In this document: positions 26,580 to 37,193 of the stretch, piece by piece
Layout: the number at the start of each line of letters is the position of its first letter
Numbering within the stretch: the stretch's first letter is position 1
Source of the DNA: Deltaproteobacteria bacterium
GTDB lineage: Bacteria > Desulfobacterota > Binatia > HRBIN30 > CADEER01
Assembly (NCBI GenBank): GCA_029262455.1
Contig: JAJCZJ010000088.1
Span: 124,001 to 188,000 of the forward strand
DNA: 64,000 nt
Reading direction: 5' to 3'
Translations under genes and position numbers: made by a program
The notes under the pieces: model-generated
Seen by the model: only the letters and a program-made list of their open reading frames with translations
What the model was told of the DNA's origin: nothing
The model's database searches: none

Positions 26580-27254
26580 ATGTCTCAAAGAATTCAACTC
26601 GCTTGCCTGTCGGTCCTTTGGGTCGTCGCGTTGGCCGGATGCGGCACGAGTTCCAAGATCGATATGTGGCGCACCCTCACCAGTGGGCGCGATGGCTACC
26701 AACAACCCGAGAGAGTGATCGAGGCGCTCAACCTCGCTCCCGGCAGCCGCGTTGCCGAGATCGGCGCCGGCGACGGGTACTGGATCGCTCACCTATCGGC
26801 CGCCGTCGGCCCAACCGGCCGTGTCTATGCGGTCGAAGTCGAGACGGACCTGATCGAGCAACTCCAGCACCTCGTCGACAAAGAAGGCCTCGAGAACGTC
26901 GACGTAATCTTGGGCAACTACGAAGACCCGCTCCTCCCCGATGGATCGGTAGACCTGGCGATGACATCCAAGACCTACCATCACATCGAAGAGCGCGTCG
27001 TGTATTTCCGCCGGCTCCACGCAGATCTTGCCCCAGGTGGCCGGGTGGCGCACTTGGACGATCGTCCCGATCTGCCGTTTCCGCTCAGCTGGATCACTTC
27101 AGGGCACACCTCGGATCCGACCCTGATCGAACGCGAAATGACCCGCGCTGGCTACCGCAAGACGGCGAGCTTCGATTTCGTCTACCCGCAGAACTTCCTG
27201 ATCTACCAACCATCCGTCGACGGTGACCCAACCGCCGCGGCTGTCGGAAACTGA
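26580..27254 (+). CDS. Lipoprotein class I SAM-dependent methyltransferase
   Basis: A 224-residue protein with a lipoprotein signal (VVALAGC lipobox), then a Rossmann methyltransferase fold. Motif I is SRVAEIGAGDGYW, followed by GRVYAVEVETDLI, VDVILGNYEDPLLPDGSVDLA and a C-terminal GYRKTASFDFVYPQNFLIYQP. Methyltransferases tethered outside the cytoplasm are unusual because SAM is cytoplasmic; lipidation may be wrongly predicted or the protein may face inward. Similar proteins are annotated only as methyltransferase-domain proteins. The ATG at 26580 with GGAGGT is well supported. It is the first gene of an operon with a TetR regulator and a thioredoxin-like selenoprotein. Confidence 0.85.
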   Translation: MSQRIQLACLSVLWVVALAGCGTSSKIDMWRTLTSGRDGYQQPERVIEALNLAPGSRVAEIGAGDGYWIAHLSAAVGPTGRVYAVEVETDLIEQLQHLVDKEGLENVDVILGNYEDPLLPDGSVDLAMTSKTYHHIEERVVYFRRLHADLAPGGRVAHLDDRPDLPFPLSWITSGHTSDPTLIEREMTRAGYRKTASFDFVYPQNFLIYQPSVDGDPTAAAVGN

Positions 27255-27257
27255 CGA

Positions 27258-27974
27258 ATGCCGCGCAAGATTCCAGCACATCGCTTCGACGATTTGATCA
27301 GGAGCGCGACCGAAGTCTTTACCGCCTTCGGCTACCAACGAACGCAGATGGCAGGAATCGCCGACGGTGTCGGTGTTTCCAAAGGCACTCTCTACCTTTA
27401 CGTCGAGAGCAAGGAATCACTGCTGCGGCTTTGCCTACTACACGCGGACAACTCGGCTCAGATCGAAACACCCGAAGTGCTGCCGGTTCCACGACCACCC
27501 GCGGGACTCATCGCCGAGGAGGTGGCCGAGCGTATCCGCGCCGTCGCGCAACGGCCCGTGCTGCACGCGGCCCTCGACAGACCTCGCGCCAGCAACATCC
27601 GCCAAGAGCTCCGAGAAGTACTCGACGAACTCTATACGCTCATCGAATCAAACTGCCGCGCCATCCGATTGATCGAGCGATGCTCGGACCATCCCGAGCT
27701 CGGACCGATCTGGCAATCGATGGGACGAGATCCAGGTCGACAGCAACTCGCACAATATGTCGAGGCACGAATCAGGGCAGGGCAGCTGCACGCAACCGAG
27801 CACCCCCAATTGGCATCGCGCATCGCGCTCGAGACAGTCGCCACGTGGGCAATGCACATCAAGTGGGACCCCGCCCCGGAGCCCTACGACCCCGAATCCG
27901 CAAAAGCGGGCGTAATCGAGCAGATCTGCCGCGGTCTGCTAACTCCAGAAACGCTGATCGGCGAGAAGCAATGA
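27258..27974 (+). CDS. TetR/AcrR family transcriptional regulator
   Basis: A 238-residue regulator. Residues 7-55 form the helix-turn-helix domain (FDDLIRSATEVFTAFGYQRTQMAGIADGVGVSKGTLYLYVESKE). The C-terminal domain (TetR_C type, about 70-235) is helical with an unknown ligand. The gene starts three bases after the methyltransferase stop, and its TGA overlaps the next gene's ATG (ATGA). It probably represses its own operon through the palindrome at 26531. Confidence 0.93.
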   Translation: MPRKIPAHRFDDLIRSATEVFTAFGYQRTQMAGIADGVGVSKGTLYLYVESKESLLRLCLLHADNSAQIETPEVLPVPRPPAGLIAEEVAERIRAVAQRPVLHAALDRPRASNIRQELREVLDELYTLIESNCRAIRLIERCSDHPELGPIWQSMGRDPGRQQLAQYVEARIRAGQLHATEHPQLASRIALETVATWAMHIKWDPAPEPYDPESAKAGVIEQICRGLLTPETLIGEKQ

Positions 27975-28426
27975 CCCAGCGCCGCTCCCGATCGCCGAAA
28001 AAAAAGGTGATGGCAATGATGTTTCTTCGTACGCTCACCCTAGTCCTCACACTGGCCCTGGCAGCAATCGCCCCAGCCTTCGGCGACGACTCCGCACTCG
28101 AGTCGCTCGCCCCGTCCTCGGCACTGTCCGACGTCAGGGCAAGCCGCGGAGTCGTATTCGTCGATCTCTACGCCGATTGGTGAATCAACTGTGTCCGGCA
28201 GTTGCCGATCATCGAAAAGCTAGCAAAAGAGTTCAGCGGCCGCGCCAGCTTCGTCAAAGTCAACACGACAAAAGACGACTCGAGCCTGGAAGCGTTCGAC
28301 TCCAGCAGCTACCCGACCTATCTCGTCTTTCGCGACGGTGTGGAAGTCGATCGGCTGACCCTCAACTTCGCGCCGTGGTTCATCGAGGAGAGATTGCGCA
28401 ACATGGTCGAGAACTCCATCCCTTAG
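27971..28426 (+). CDS. Predicted thioredoxin-fold selenoprotein with U-x-x-C active site (in-frame UGA at 28181-28183)
   Basis: Reading UGA as selenocysteine gives 151 residues. An N-terminal signal/anchor (FLRTLTLVLTLALAAIAPA) precedes a thioredoxin fold: VVFVDLYADW, then U71-I-N-C74, RQLPIIEKLAKEFSG, SFVKVNTTKDD, the cis-Pro loop SSSYPTYLVFRDG and a final helix IEERLRNMV. The UGA falls exactly where thioredoxin/DsbD-C domains have the first Cys after W. The 80 codons beyond it stay open and conserve the fold. A GC stem (CGGC 28196-28199, loop AGTT 28200-28203, GCCG 28204-28207) starts at the right distance for a bacterial SECIS. Alternative starts with a ribosome site are ATG 28010-28019. 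A nonsense mutation is the competing explanation. Confidence 0.8.
28191..28212 (+). promoter_or_regulatory. Candidate bacterial SECIS hairpin
   Basis: An upper stem CGGC/GCCG with loop AGTT (G in loop position 2) begins 16 bases after the UGA apical loop count. A lower stem GTGT/ACAT-like pairs 28191-28194 with 28208-28212 through single-base bulges. An alternative stem CAACTG (28186-28191)/CAGTTG (28199-28204) exists. Confidence 0.45.
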
Positions 28427-28602
28427 CTGTCCGTTGAAAAACAGGCGCGGAAGCGAAAACGAGGATTTCGGCGCGCCGGCATGGCGCGAAACCCGCCTCT
28501 CCCTCAAAGCCTTGGTGGAGGTGGGAGGCAAAGCCCAAGCCATTGTTGAGGATTTTGCAACGCAGCCAGGTCTCGAACGACCGTTTGCCGCCCGCGTCCT
28601 GG

Positions 28603-29310
28603 TTACCAGGCTCGAGCAACCGTCGTCTCGGGCACTAGATCGCGAGACAGTTGCTCGACTTCGACCCCTCGATTCTCCAAAGCCGACAACAAGCCGGCCC
28701 GTTCCGGCGAAGCTTCGCCAAACAAGACCACTCCCGGGTTCAGGGTTTTAGCCGTGGCAAACATGCATACGCAAAATTCAGAAACCAGCGCGTAGCGGAT
28801 GCCGCTCAGCGACCGGGAGTAACGTTCCTTAAGCCCTTCCCCGTCCACCGCGTGACAACGCAACTCATCGCCACTGATCGTGTAGCGCAGCCTTGTCGGA
28901 CAGGCGCCGCGCGCTGCGGCTAGGAGACCTGACGCGCGCTTCTCCAGCATTGTATCGAGCCTGCCGACGCCCCAATCGCGAAGCTGCTGGATTCCGAGAA
29001 ATACACCAAATAGCACGAGCATCGACACCAAGAGAGTCACTGGCAACGCCGGGATCTGACCGGTCCTCTGCCAAACCTGCCACACCAGCAGAAGAGATAA
29101 GCCGGCGCCAATTGCCGCCAGAACGAGTGCCACCCGACGTAAGCGACTCTCGATCGCACGCGTGCGCCAGCTGGACACAAGGTCGAAGCGCTGCACGAAG
29201 CGCGAGTTCTGTAGAATCAAGGCCCGGGTCAAGTCACGTTCGATCAGCCCGAGCCGATCGAGATCAACGCGTACTTCGATACAATGTTCATCGGCAGGTC
29301 GATCGGTCAC
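28603..29310 (-). CDS. Membrane protein of unknown function with two central helices
   Basis: The 235-residue protein has a soluble N-terminus (about 1-58), two transmembrane helices (about 60-80, VALVLAAIGAGLSLLLVWQVW, and 88-106, LPVTLLVSMLVLFGVFLGI), then a cytoplasmic C-terminal domain with LRYTISGDELRCHAVDGEG and LSGIRYALVSEFCVCMF. The helix pair plus beta domain resembles YcxB-like proteins, but I cannot confirm it. It runs convergently towards the selenoprotein operon. The start is the ATG at 29310. Confidence 0.65.
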   Translation of the reverse strand: MTDRPADEHCIEVRVDLDRLGLIERDLTRALILQNSRFVQRFDLVSSWRTRAIESRLRRVALVLAAIGAGLSLLLVWQVWQRTGQIPALPVTLLVSMLVLFGVFLGIQQLRDWGVGRLDTMLEKRASGLLAAARGACPTRLRYTISGDELRCHAVDGEGLKERYSRSLSGIRYALVSEFCVCMFATAKTLNPGVVLFGEASPERAGLLSALENRGVEVEQLSRDLVPETTVARAW

Positions 29311-29355
29311 AGCCCAACACTAACTGACAATGACCGGAGGTTCAGCCAAGAATCG

Positions 29356-30186
29356 TCATCCCGGCCTGGCCATCGGCCGGCAGAGTAGGGCACCGCTGCC
29401 AGAAGCCAGCAAGCGTCCGTCGTCGGACCAGACTGTTGCCTGCCCTCCGATCAGACCGTCGGTCGCCAACGGCGCAGCCGCATCACACAGAAGCCACTCG
29501 CTGGCCGAAACCGGCCGAAAAAATTGGGCTGTGACGTCCAGGCTCGGCGCGACGAAACCACAGTCCCTGTCGTGGGCCACATGGGCAGCAGGCCACAGCA
29601 GTGTGTCGATCAAGAGCAGGGCACGGGCCGCGTCGGCAAAGGTCTCTCCGCACACCGCACGCGGCCGAAATCGATACCACTCGCACCACTTCGGTTCGCC
29701 CAGCTGGCGCTGATCCCAGTGGACGAACTCAATCGGGCGCTGTTCGAGATTGTTCCAGAACGGAAATCGATTCGCCAGTTCGTCTTTCGACAGCAATTCC
29801 TCCATCGAACGCAGCTGATTCGGAAACGGAACGTCGGGTATTCGGCTGGTATCGTGTTCGAGCCCTGAGACCTCGCGCACGAGCCAGACCAAGGCCTCAA
29901 ACACGCCCCGGCCATCCTGAGACATCGAAACCCGCAGCGATAACGCACGCTTCGCCTCTCGCAGCCGGGTGACTTCGATGTCGACGACGTCAAAGTCAGC
30001 AACGCTCAGAAAGTGCCCAGAAAAGCTCGCTGGCCGCCAATCTGGAAAGTCGGTACCCGCCGCGCGCAATGCAATCGCGGCCAAGTAACCACCGTTAGGT
30101 CCCCAGATTTCCCAATCGCGCGAGAGACGCGCGCGAAAACGCCCCGATTCCCCCTCAACCGCAGTATCCGCCTTGAAGTCGCCCAT
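29356..30186 (-). CDS. Acyl-CoA thioesterase II-like double hotdog protein
   Basis: A 276-residue protein with TesB-type double hotdog features: WEIWGPNGGYLAAIALRAAG, PASFSGHFLSVADFDVVDIEV, then a C-terminal half with LDVTAQFFRPVSASEWLLCDA and GLIGGQATVWSDDGRLLASG. These enzymes cleave acyl-CoAs; the chain length is unknown. The ATG at 30186 has GGAG and AAGGG just upstream. An upstream frame to 30357 would overlap kdsB and is rejected. It is divergent from the kds operon. Confidence 0.85.
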   Translation of the reverse strand: MGDFKADTAVEGESGRFRARLSRDWEIWGPNGGYLAAIALRAAGTDFPDWRPASFSGHFLSVADFDVVDIEVTRLREAKRALSLRVSMSQDGRGVFEALVWLVREVSGLEHDTSRIPDVPFPNQLRSMEELLSKDELANRFPFWNNLEQRPIEFVHWDQRQLGEPKWCEWYRFRPRAVCGETFADAARALLLIDTLLWPAAHVAHDRDCGFVAPSLDVTAQFFRPVSASEWLLCDAAAPLATDGLIGGQATVWSDDGRLLASGSGALLCRPMARPG

Positions 30187-30329
30187 GGCACCCTTTTCTC
30201 CACATCCGACACCATTCTGGCAACCACTCCATTCCGACGATCGTCGACTTGTCCAAAACGGAACGAAGATCCCCGGGGAGGCACAAACCAGTTTCAATCG
30301 AGGCGCCGTCCTGATAGCCTTCACTTCCG

Positions 30330-32766
<2,437 letters not shown>

Positions 32767-32767
<1 letters not shown>

Positions 32768-33609
32768 TGACTCGAGAGGTCGCCGTCGGCGCGGTCCGCC
32801 TCGGCGGCCAGCGACCTTTCGTTTTTATCGGCGGCACGTGCACGATCGAAGGGCGAGACAGTGCCCTGCGCCATGCCGAAGCAATCCGCAAGATCACCGA
32901 GTCGCTATCGATCCCATTCGTCTACAAGTCATCTTTCGACAAGGCGAATCGAACCTCGGTTTCTTCTCCGCGCGGCCCCGGCATCGACGAAGGGCTCGCC
33001 ATCTTGGCCGAGGTCAAGCGTGAGATCGGAGTTCCGGTGGTCACCGATATCCACGAGATCGATCACGTGGCCCCGGCCGCAGCGGTTGTCGACCTATTGC
33101 AAATTCCAGCGTTTCTTTGCCGGCAAACCGACCTTCTCATCGCTGCCGGTAACAGCGGTAAGCCGGTGAACGTCAAGAAGGGTCAGTTCCTCGCACCTTG
33201 GGACGTCGGCCCCATCCTCGAGAAGGTCACCTCGACTGGCAACGACCAGGTTCTGGTCACCGAGCGCGGCGTAAGCTTCGGCTACAACAACCTGGTCACC
33301 GACATGCGCGGACTCGCCTTCATGGGGACTCTCGGATACCCTGTCGTCTTCGACGCTGGGCACAGCGCGCAGCTACCGGGCGGACAAGGTGGTTCATCTG
33401 GAGGCCAGCGCGAATACATAGCACCACTGGCACGCGCCGCCATCGCGGTTGGTGTCGACGCTGTTTTTCTCGAGACCCATGAGGATCCGGACAATGCGTT
33501 CAGCGACGGCCCCAACTCGTACAAACTTGCCGACCTTCCCGATCTTCTCAGAGAACTGAAACAGATAGATGACCTCCGGAAACAAGACGCGGAGCCAAGC
33601 AAAGGCTAA
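32767..33609 (+). CDS. kdsA: 3-deoxy-8-phosphooctulonate synthase
   Basis: The 280-residue TIM-barrel enzyme condenses arabinose-5-phosphate with phosphoenolpyruvate. It has [70 protein letters not shown] and [23 protein letters not shown] replaces the common CVIES, and the Cys in that position suggests a metal-dependent type. The start ATG is in a TAATG overlap with pyrG. Its 3' end overlaps kdsD by 41 bases. Confidence 0.95.
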
Positions 33610-34582
33610 CCACTCGAAGCGCTCCGCGCTCGAATCTGCGCGACGCGTGCTGGTCGTCGAGCGCGAGGCCATCGACGCCGTCATCAACGCACTCGACAGT
33701 GGAGTCGAGAAAGCCGTTGATCTGCTCGCTGCCTGTACGGCAAAAGTCGTCGTCGTCGGGATGGGCAAATCCGGCATCATCTGTCGCAAGATCGCCGCCA
33801 CCTTGGCCAGTACAGGGACGCCGGCTTCGTTTCTCCATGCCGCCGAAGCAGTTCACGGAGATTTCGGCGTGGTCGGCACCTCGGACGTCATCCTGGCACT
33901 TTCTCACAGCGGCGAAACCGAGGAAATGATCCGCCTGCTGCCGATGATCAAACGTTTCGGTCTGCCGCTGGTCGCAATCACCGGCAACATGACATCGACG
34001 CTCGCGAAGGCTGCCGACGTGGCTCTCGATAGCAGCGTACCCGCCGAAGCTTGCCCGATGGGACTCGCACCGACCGCCAGCACGACCGCGGCGCTTGCGC
34101 TCGGCGACGCGCTGGCGGTGGCTCTTCTCGAACGCAAAGGCTTCTCAGAAAAAGACTTCGCGCTTCTTCACCCAGCCGGAAGCCTTGGTCGCAAGCTTCT
34201 CAAAGTCGAAGAGGTCATGCACACCGGAGCGGACGTACCGATCGTGGACGCGACGACTGCCCTTGCCGATACCGTCGTCGAGATCACCAGCAAACGCCTG
34301 GGCGTGACCGGCGTGGTCGACGACAGCGGCGCTCTCATCGGCATCGTCACCGATGGTGACCTGCGACGCGGATTAGGACGCGACGTCGTCACGCGATCGA
34401 CGACAGCGGCCGACCTGATGTCGAAAAACCCGCGCACGATCGCGACCGACGCTCTCGCCGCAAGTGCGCTTGCAGCGATGCAGGCACACAGCATCACCTC
34501 GCTGTTCATCACGGATCCACAGTCCGGCAAACCCCTCGGCGTCCTACACCTCCACGACCTGCTCAAAGCCGGTATCACCTAG
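33569..34582 (+). CDS. kdsD: Arabinose-5-phosphate isomerase (SIS + two CBS domains)
   Basis: A 337-residue isomerase that makes the arabinose-5-phosphate used by KdsA. The SIS domain (about 40-200) has [24 protein letters not shown], split here as residues 59-82, then [23 protein letters not shown] and [18 protein letters not shown]. Two CBS domains follow ([27 protein letters not shown]). The start overlaps kdsA by 41 bases; later in-frame starts would cut the domain. It is part of one kds operon. Confidence 0.95.
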   Translation: MTSGNKTRSQAKANHSKRSALESARRVLVVEREAIDAVINALDSGVEKAVDLLAACTAKVVVVGMGKSGIICRKIAATLASTGTPASFLHAAEAVHGDFGVVGTSDVILALSHSGETEEMIRLLPMIKRFGLPLVAITGNMTSTLAKAADVALDSSVPAEACPMGLAPTASTTAALALGDALAVALLERKGFSEKDFALLHPAGSLGRKLLKVEEVMHTGADVPIVDATTALADTVVEITSKRLGVTGVVDDSGALIGIVTDGDLRRGLGRDVVTRSTTAADLMSKNPRTIATDALAASALAAMQAHSITSLFITDPQSGKPLGVLHLHDLLKAGIT

Positions 34583-34593
34583 ACGACCCATGA

Positions 34594-35616
34594 ATGCCGC
34601 GGCAATTCACTCTTCAAGCGCTCCCCTCAATCAACACAACTTTCCGGGCTAAGGCAGTGCTGCGTCAGATCTACAAGCGCTCACCACGTTTACAGGGCCA
34701 AGCGCACCGGCTCAAAGATGCCGCGATCTACCAACTTGCCCGCGCCGCGCTGCGGATCGCCAAGAACTATCCCCTCGACCGGGCGCTAGCCACCGCGGAC
34801 ACCCTCGGCGATCTCGCCTACCGATGCCTCGGCAGAACACGGCGTCTCGCTCTCGAGAACCTCGAAATGGTCATGGGCGACAAGCTCTCGAAGACGGAGC
34901 GAGAAGACATCATTCGCCAGAGCCTCCGTGGCTTCACAAAATCCTTCATCGAGATGGCAAAGATCGAAGACATTCGACCGCAACTCGCCGAATACACTCA
35001 CATGACCTGCGAACCCGCCGCCGAGAAAGTTCTCCGCGCCGGCTGCATCGTCTGTTCTGCACACCTCGGAAACTGGGAACTCTTGGCGGCGCACCTGGTG
35101 CAAGTGCAAGGACTGCCCGTCGCAGCCGTCGCACGACGACTAGACGACCCCGGCCTGAACAAGCTTTTGGTCGATTTTCGGGCAAGCAACGGCGTCGACA
35201 CCATCTTGCGCGAGAGTCCCGCAGCCAGCCGCCAGCTGATCAGCGCTCTGAAGGGAGGCGGACTGCTGGCAATGCTGATCGATCAAGATACTCGCGTTCC
35301 GTCCATCACTGCGCCCTTCCTCGGGCGACCCGCACGGACCCCCGTCGCGCCGGCAAAGCTCGCCGTAAGGCGCAACCTTCCAATCCTTGTCGCCTACTCG
35401 ATTCGTCGACCCCAGGGTGGGATCGAGATCGTCGTCAAAGGGCCGCTCGTGCCGAACCCCAATGCCGAAAAACATGCCGCGATCCTGGAACTAACCACCG
35501 CCGCAAATGAGTTGATCGGTCAGGGAATCTTGGACAACCCAACGCAGTGGCCGTGGTGGCACCGACGCTGGCGACGTCCGCCACAGCCACGTCTTGATCC
35601 CGACGCGATGATTTAA
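34594..35616 (+). CDS. LpxL/HtrB-like lipid A acyltransferase
   Basis: The 340-residue protein belongs to the LpxL/LpxM family, which transfers acyl chains from acyl-ACP to Kdo-lipid A. The H-x4-E motif is SAHLGNWELLAAHL, followed by MLIDQDTRVPSITAPFLGRPA and the ending PTQWPWWHRRWRRPP. No strong N-terminal transmembrane helix is evident (LARAALRIAKNYP is amphipathic). It lies 11 bases after kdsD, consistent with lipid A assembly. Substrate and position specificity are unknown. Confidence 0.9.
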   Translation: MPRQFTLQALPSINTTFRAKAVLRQIYKRSPRLQGQAHRLKDAAIYQLARAALRIAKNYPLDRALATADTLGDLAYRCLGRTRRLALENLEMVMGDKLSKTEREDIIRQSLRGFTKSFIEMAKIEDIRPQLAEYTHMTCEPAAEKVLRAGCIVCSAHLGNWELLAAHLVQVQGLPVAAVARRLDDPGLNKLLVDFRASNGVDTILRESPAASRQLISALKGGGLLAMLIDQDTRVPSITAPFLGRPARTPVAPAKLAVRRNLPILVAYSIRRPQGGIEIVVKGPLVPNPNAEKHAAILELTTAANELIGQGILDNPTQWPWWHRRWRRPPQPRLDPDAMI

Positions 35617-35651
35617 TAGCGGTATCTTCGTTTCCTTTTCGGAGGTGATGC

Positions 35652-36203
35652 ATGGCACCGGATCCCAGACTCATCGAGCTCTTCAGCTACTACCGCGATG
35701 CCGAGCTGCACGGCGCGCGCCTCTTGTTGCGATTGACGAAACTGATGCAGGACGATCCCGACGCGCAAATCAAACTTTCACTACATGTCGCCGAGGAAAC
35801 GCAACACGCTTGGTTGTGGACCAAGCGGATCACCGAACTCGGAGGCAAGCCGGTAGCAATCGGGGACGGCTATCAAAGCAGGATCGGTCTGCGCACTGTG
35901 CCAAGAAAATTGGTCGACTTGCTGGCACTTACGGTCGTCGTGGAAGAACGTTCGCTTGCTCGATACCAGGAGCACGCAGCCCGCCCCGACGTCGATCCAG
36001 AGACCAAGAAAATTCTCAAAGAAGTCACCAAAGACGAGAAGTGGCACATCGCCTGGATCAAGGGAAAGCTGGACGAACTTGCGGCCCAGGGGAATCAAAC
36101 CGAACGCGCCGCCGAAATGATGGAACGCTACCGACAGATCGACCAAGAGGTCTACACCGAAATGCGCGCAAAAGAAGCCGAAGCCTTCGGCTACGCGAAC
36201 TGA
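35652..36203 (+). CDS. Ferritin-like diiron protein
   Basis: A 183-residue helical protein with diiron-type ligands: YRDAELHGARLLLRL, VAEETQHAWLW (E-x2-H), VVVEERSLARYQEHA and VTKDEKWHIAWIKGKL (E-x2-H). The four-helix pattern matches rubrerythrin/ferritin-like domains (DUF455/Ferritin_2 type); no rubredoxin tail is present. The role (iron binding, oxidase or hydroxylase acting on lipid A or lipids) is unknown. TCGGAGGTGATG just before the ATG is a strong ribosome site. It is sandwiched between two acyltransferase genes. Confidence 0.82.
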   Translation: MAPDPRLIELFSYYRDAELHGARLLLRLTKLMQDDPDAQIKLSLHVAEETQHAWLWTKRITELGGKPVAIGDGYQSRIGLRTVPRKLVDLLALTVVVEERSLARYQEHAARPDVDPETKKILKEVTKDEKWHIAWIKGKLDELAAQGNQTERAAEMMERYRQIDQEVYTEMRAKEAEAFGYAN

Positions 36204-36299
36204 TTCGGACGAGTCGGCGCAGTCCTAGAGATTCACCTGGAAAACCCCCGAAATCCAACGTTCCGCGACCGGCTGGAACACGCCGTCGTACGGTTCGCG

Positions 36300-37166
36300 A
36301 TGACCCTCCTCGGCGCGCTGCCAAGGAAAGTGGCGCTGCGCGTCGGTGCATCGATAGGGGTGGGGTTCTTCGTATTCGACAGCCGCAACCGCAACGTCGC
36401 CCTCGCCAATCTGAGGCGAGCATTTTCGGACAAATCCGACCAGGAGCTACGGGCGATCCTACGTACCTCCTGTCGCAATCTCGGGCGTCTACTCGCCGAG
36501 GTATGTCATTTCGGAGATCTGACAACCGAGAACGTAGAGCGCTACGTGACGATAGAAGATCCAGATGCGTGGAATAACGCCATGAAGATCGCCAACGCAC
36601 GTGGAGTCGTGATCCTGACCGCCCACTTCGGCAACTTCGAACTCCTGGCCTACTCGCAAGCACTGCGCGGCACACCGGTGACCTTGGCTCACAGGACGAT
36701 GCGAAATCCTCTCGTCGACCGAGAGATCATCAAGATGCGAGAGCGCCCCGGCACCCGTTCTCTACCGAAAAAGAACGCCGCCCGAGGACTGCTACGCGCG
36801 CTGCGAAACAAGGAGAAGATCGCGATCCTCGCCGACCAGAACCAAACATCAAACGCGGGAGTGTTCGCCAATTTCTTCGGAATCCCCGCCTGCACGACAC
36901 CTGGTCCGGCAAGGCTCGCCGCGCACACGAAGGCGCCGATCTACCCGATCTTTCTCGTTCGCCAGGGAGAGTCCGAGCATCATCATCTCGTTCTGTACCC
37001 CCCAATCGAAGTCGTCGACACCGGGGACGTCCTCCACGATACGATCGAGACGACCGAACGCTGCAACCGCGCAATCGAGCGGATCCTAACCGACTATCCA
37101 GAGCAGTGGATCTGGTTCCACAAACGCTGGCGAACGAGACCGGAAGGCGAACCTGGTCTCTACTGA
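36300..37166 (+). CDS. Second LpxL/HtrB-like acyltransferase
   Basis: A 288-residue family member with ILTAHFGNFELLAYSQAL (H-x4-E), IAILADQNQTSNAGVFANFFGIPA and YPEQWIWFHKRWRTRPEGE. The ATG at 36300 is used, but the frame is open for 32 codons upstream. It encodes DRLEHAVVRFAMTLLGALPR, which fits the family's amphipathic N-terminus. The real start may thus be a CTG near 36237 or another non-ATG codon. The gene follows the ferritin-like gene by 96 bases. Confidence 0.87.
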   Translation: MTLLGALPRKVALRVGASIGVGFFVFDSRNRNVALANLRRAFSDKSDQELRAILRTSCRNLGRLLAEVCHFGDLTTENVERYVTIEDPDAWNNAMKIANARGVVILTAHFGNFELLAYSQALRGTPVTLAHRTMRNPLVDREIIKMRERPGTRSLPKKNAARGLLRALRNKEKIAILADQNQTSNAGVFANFFGIPACTTPGPARLAAHTKAPIYPIFLVRQGESEHHHLVLYPPIEVVDTGDVLHDTIETTERCNRAIERILTDYPEQWIWFHKRWRTRPEGEPGLY

Positions 37167-37193
37167 CACGCCTGGCTGTCCGCTCGCTACGAT

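Noticed and set aside
28427-28619. Minus-strand frame and GC-rich repeats resembling an insertion-sequence remnant
   Set aside because: No transposase motif, inverted ends or target duplication is visible.
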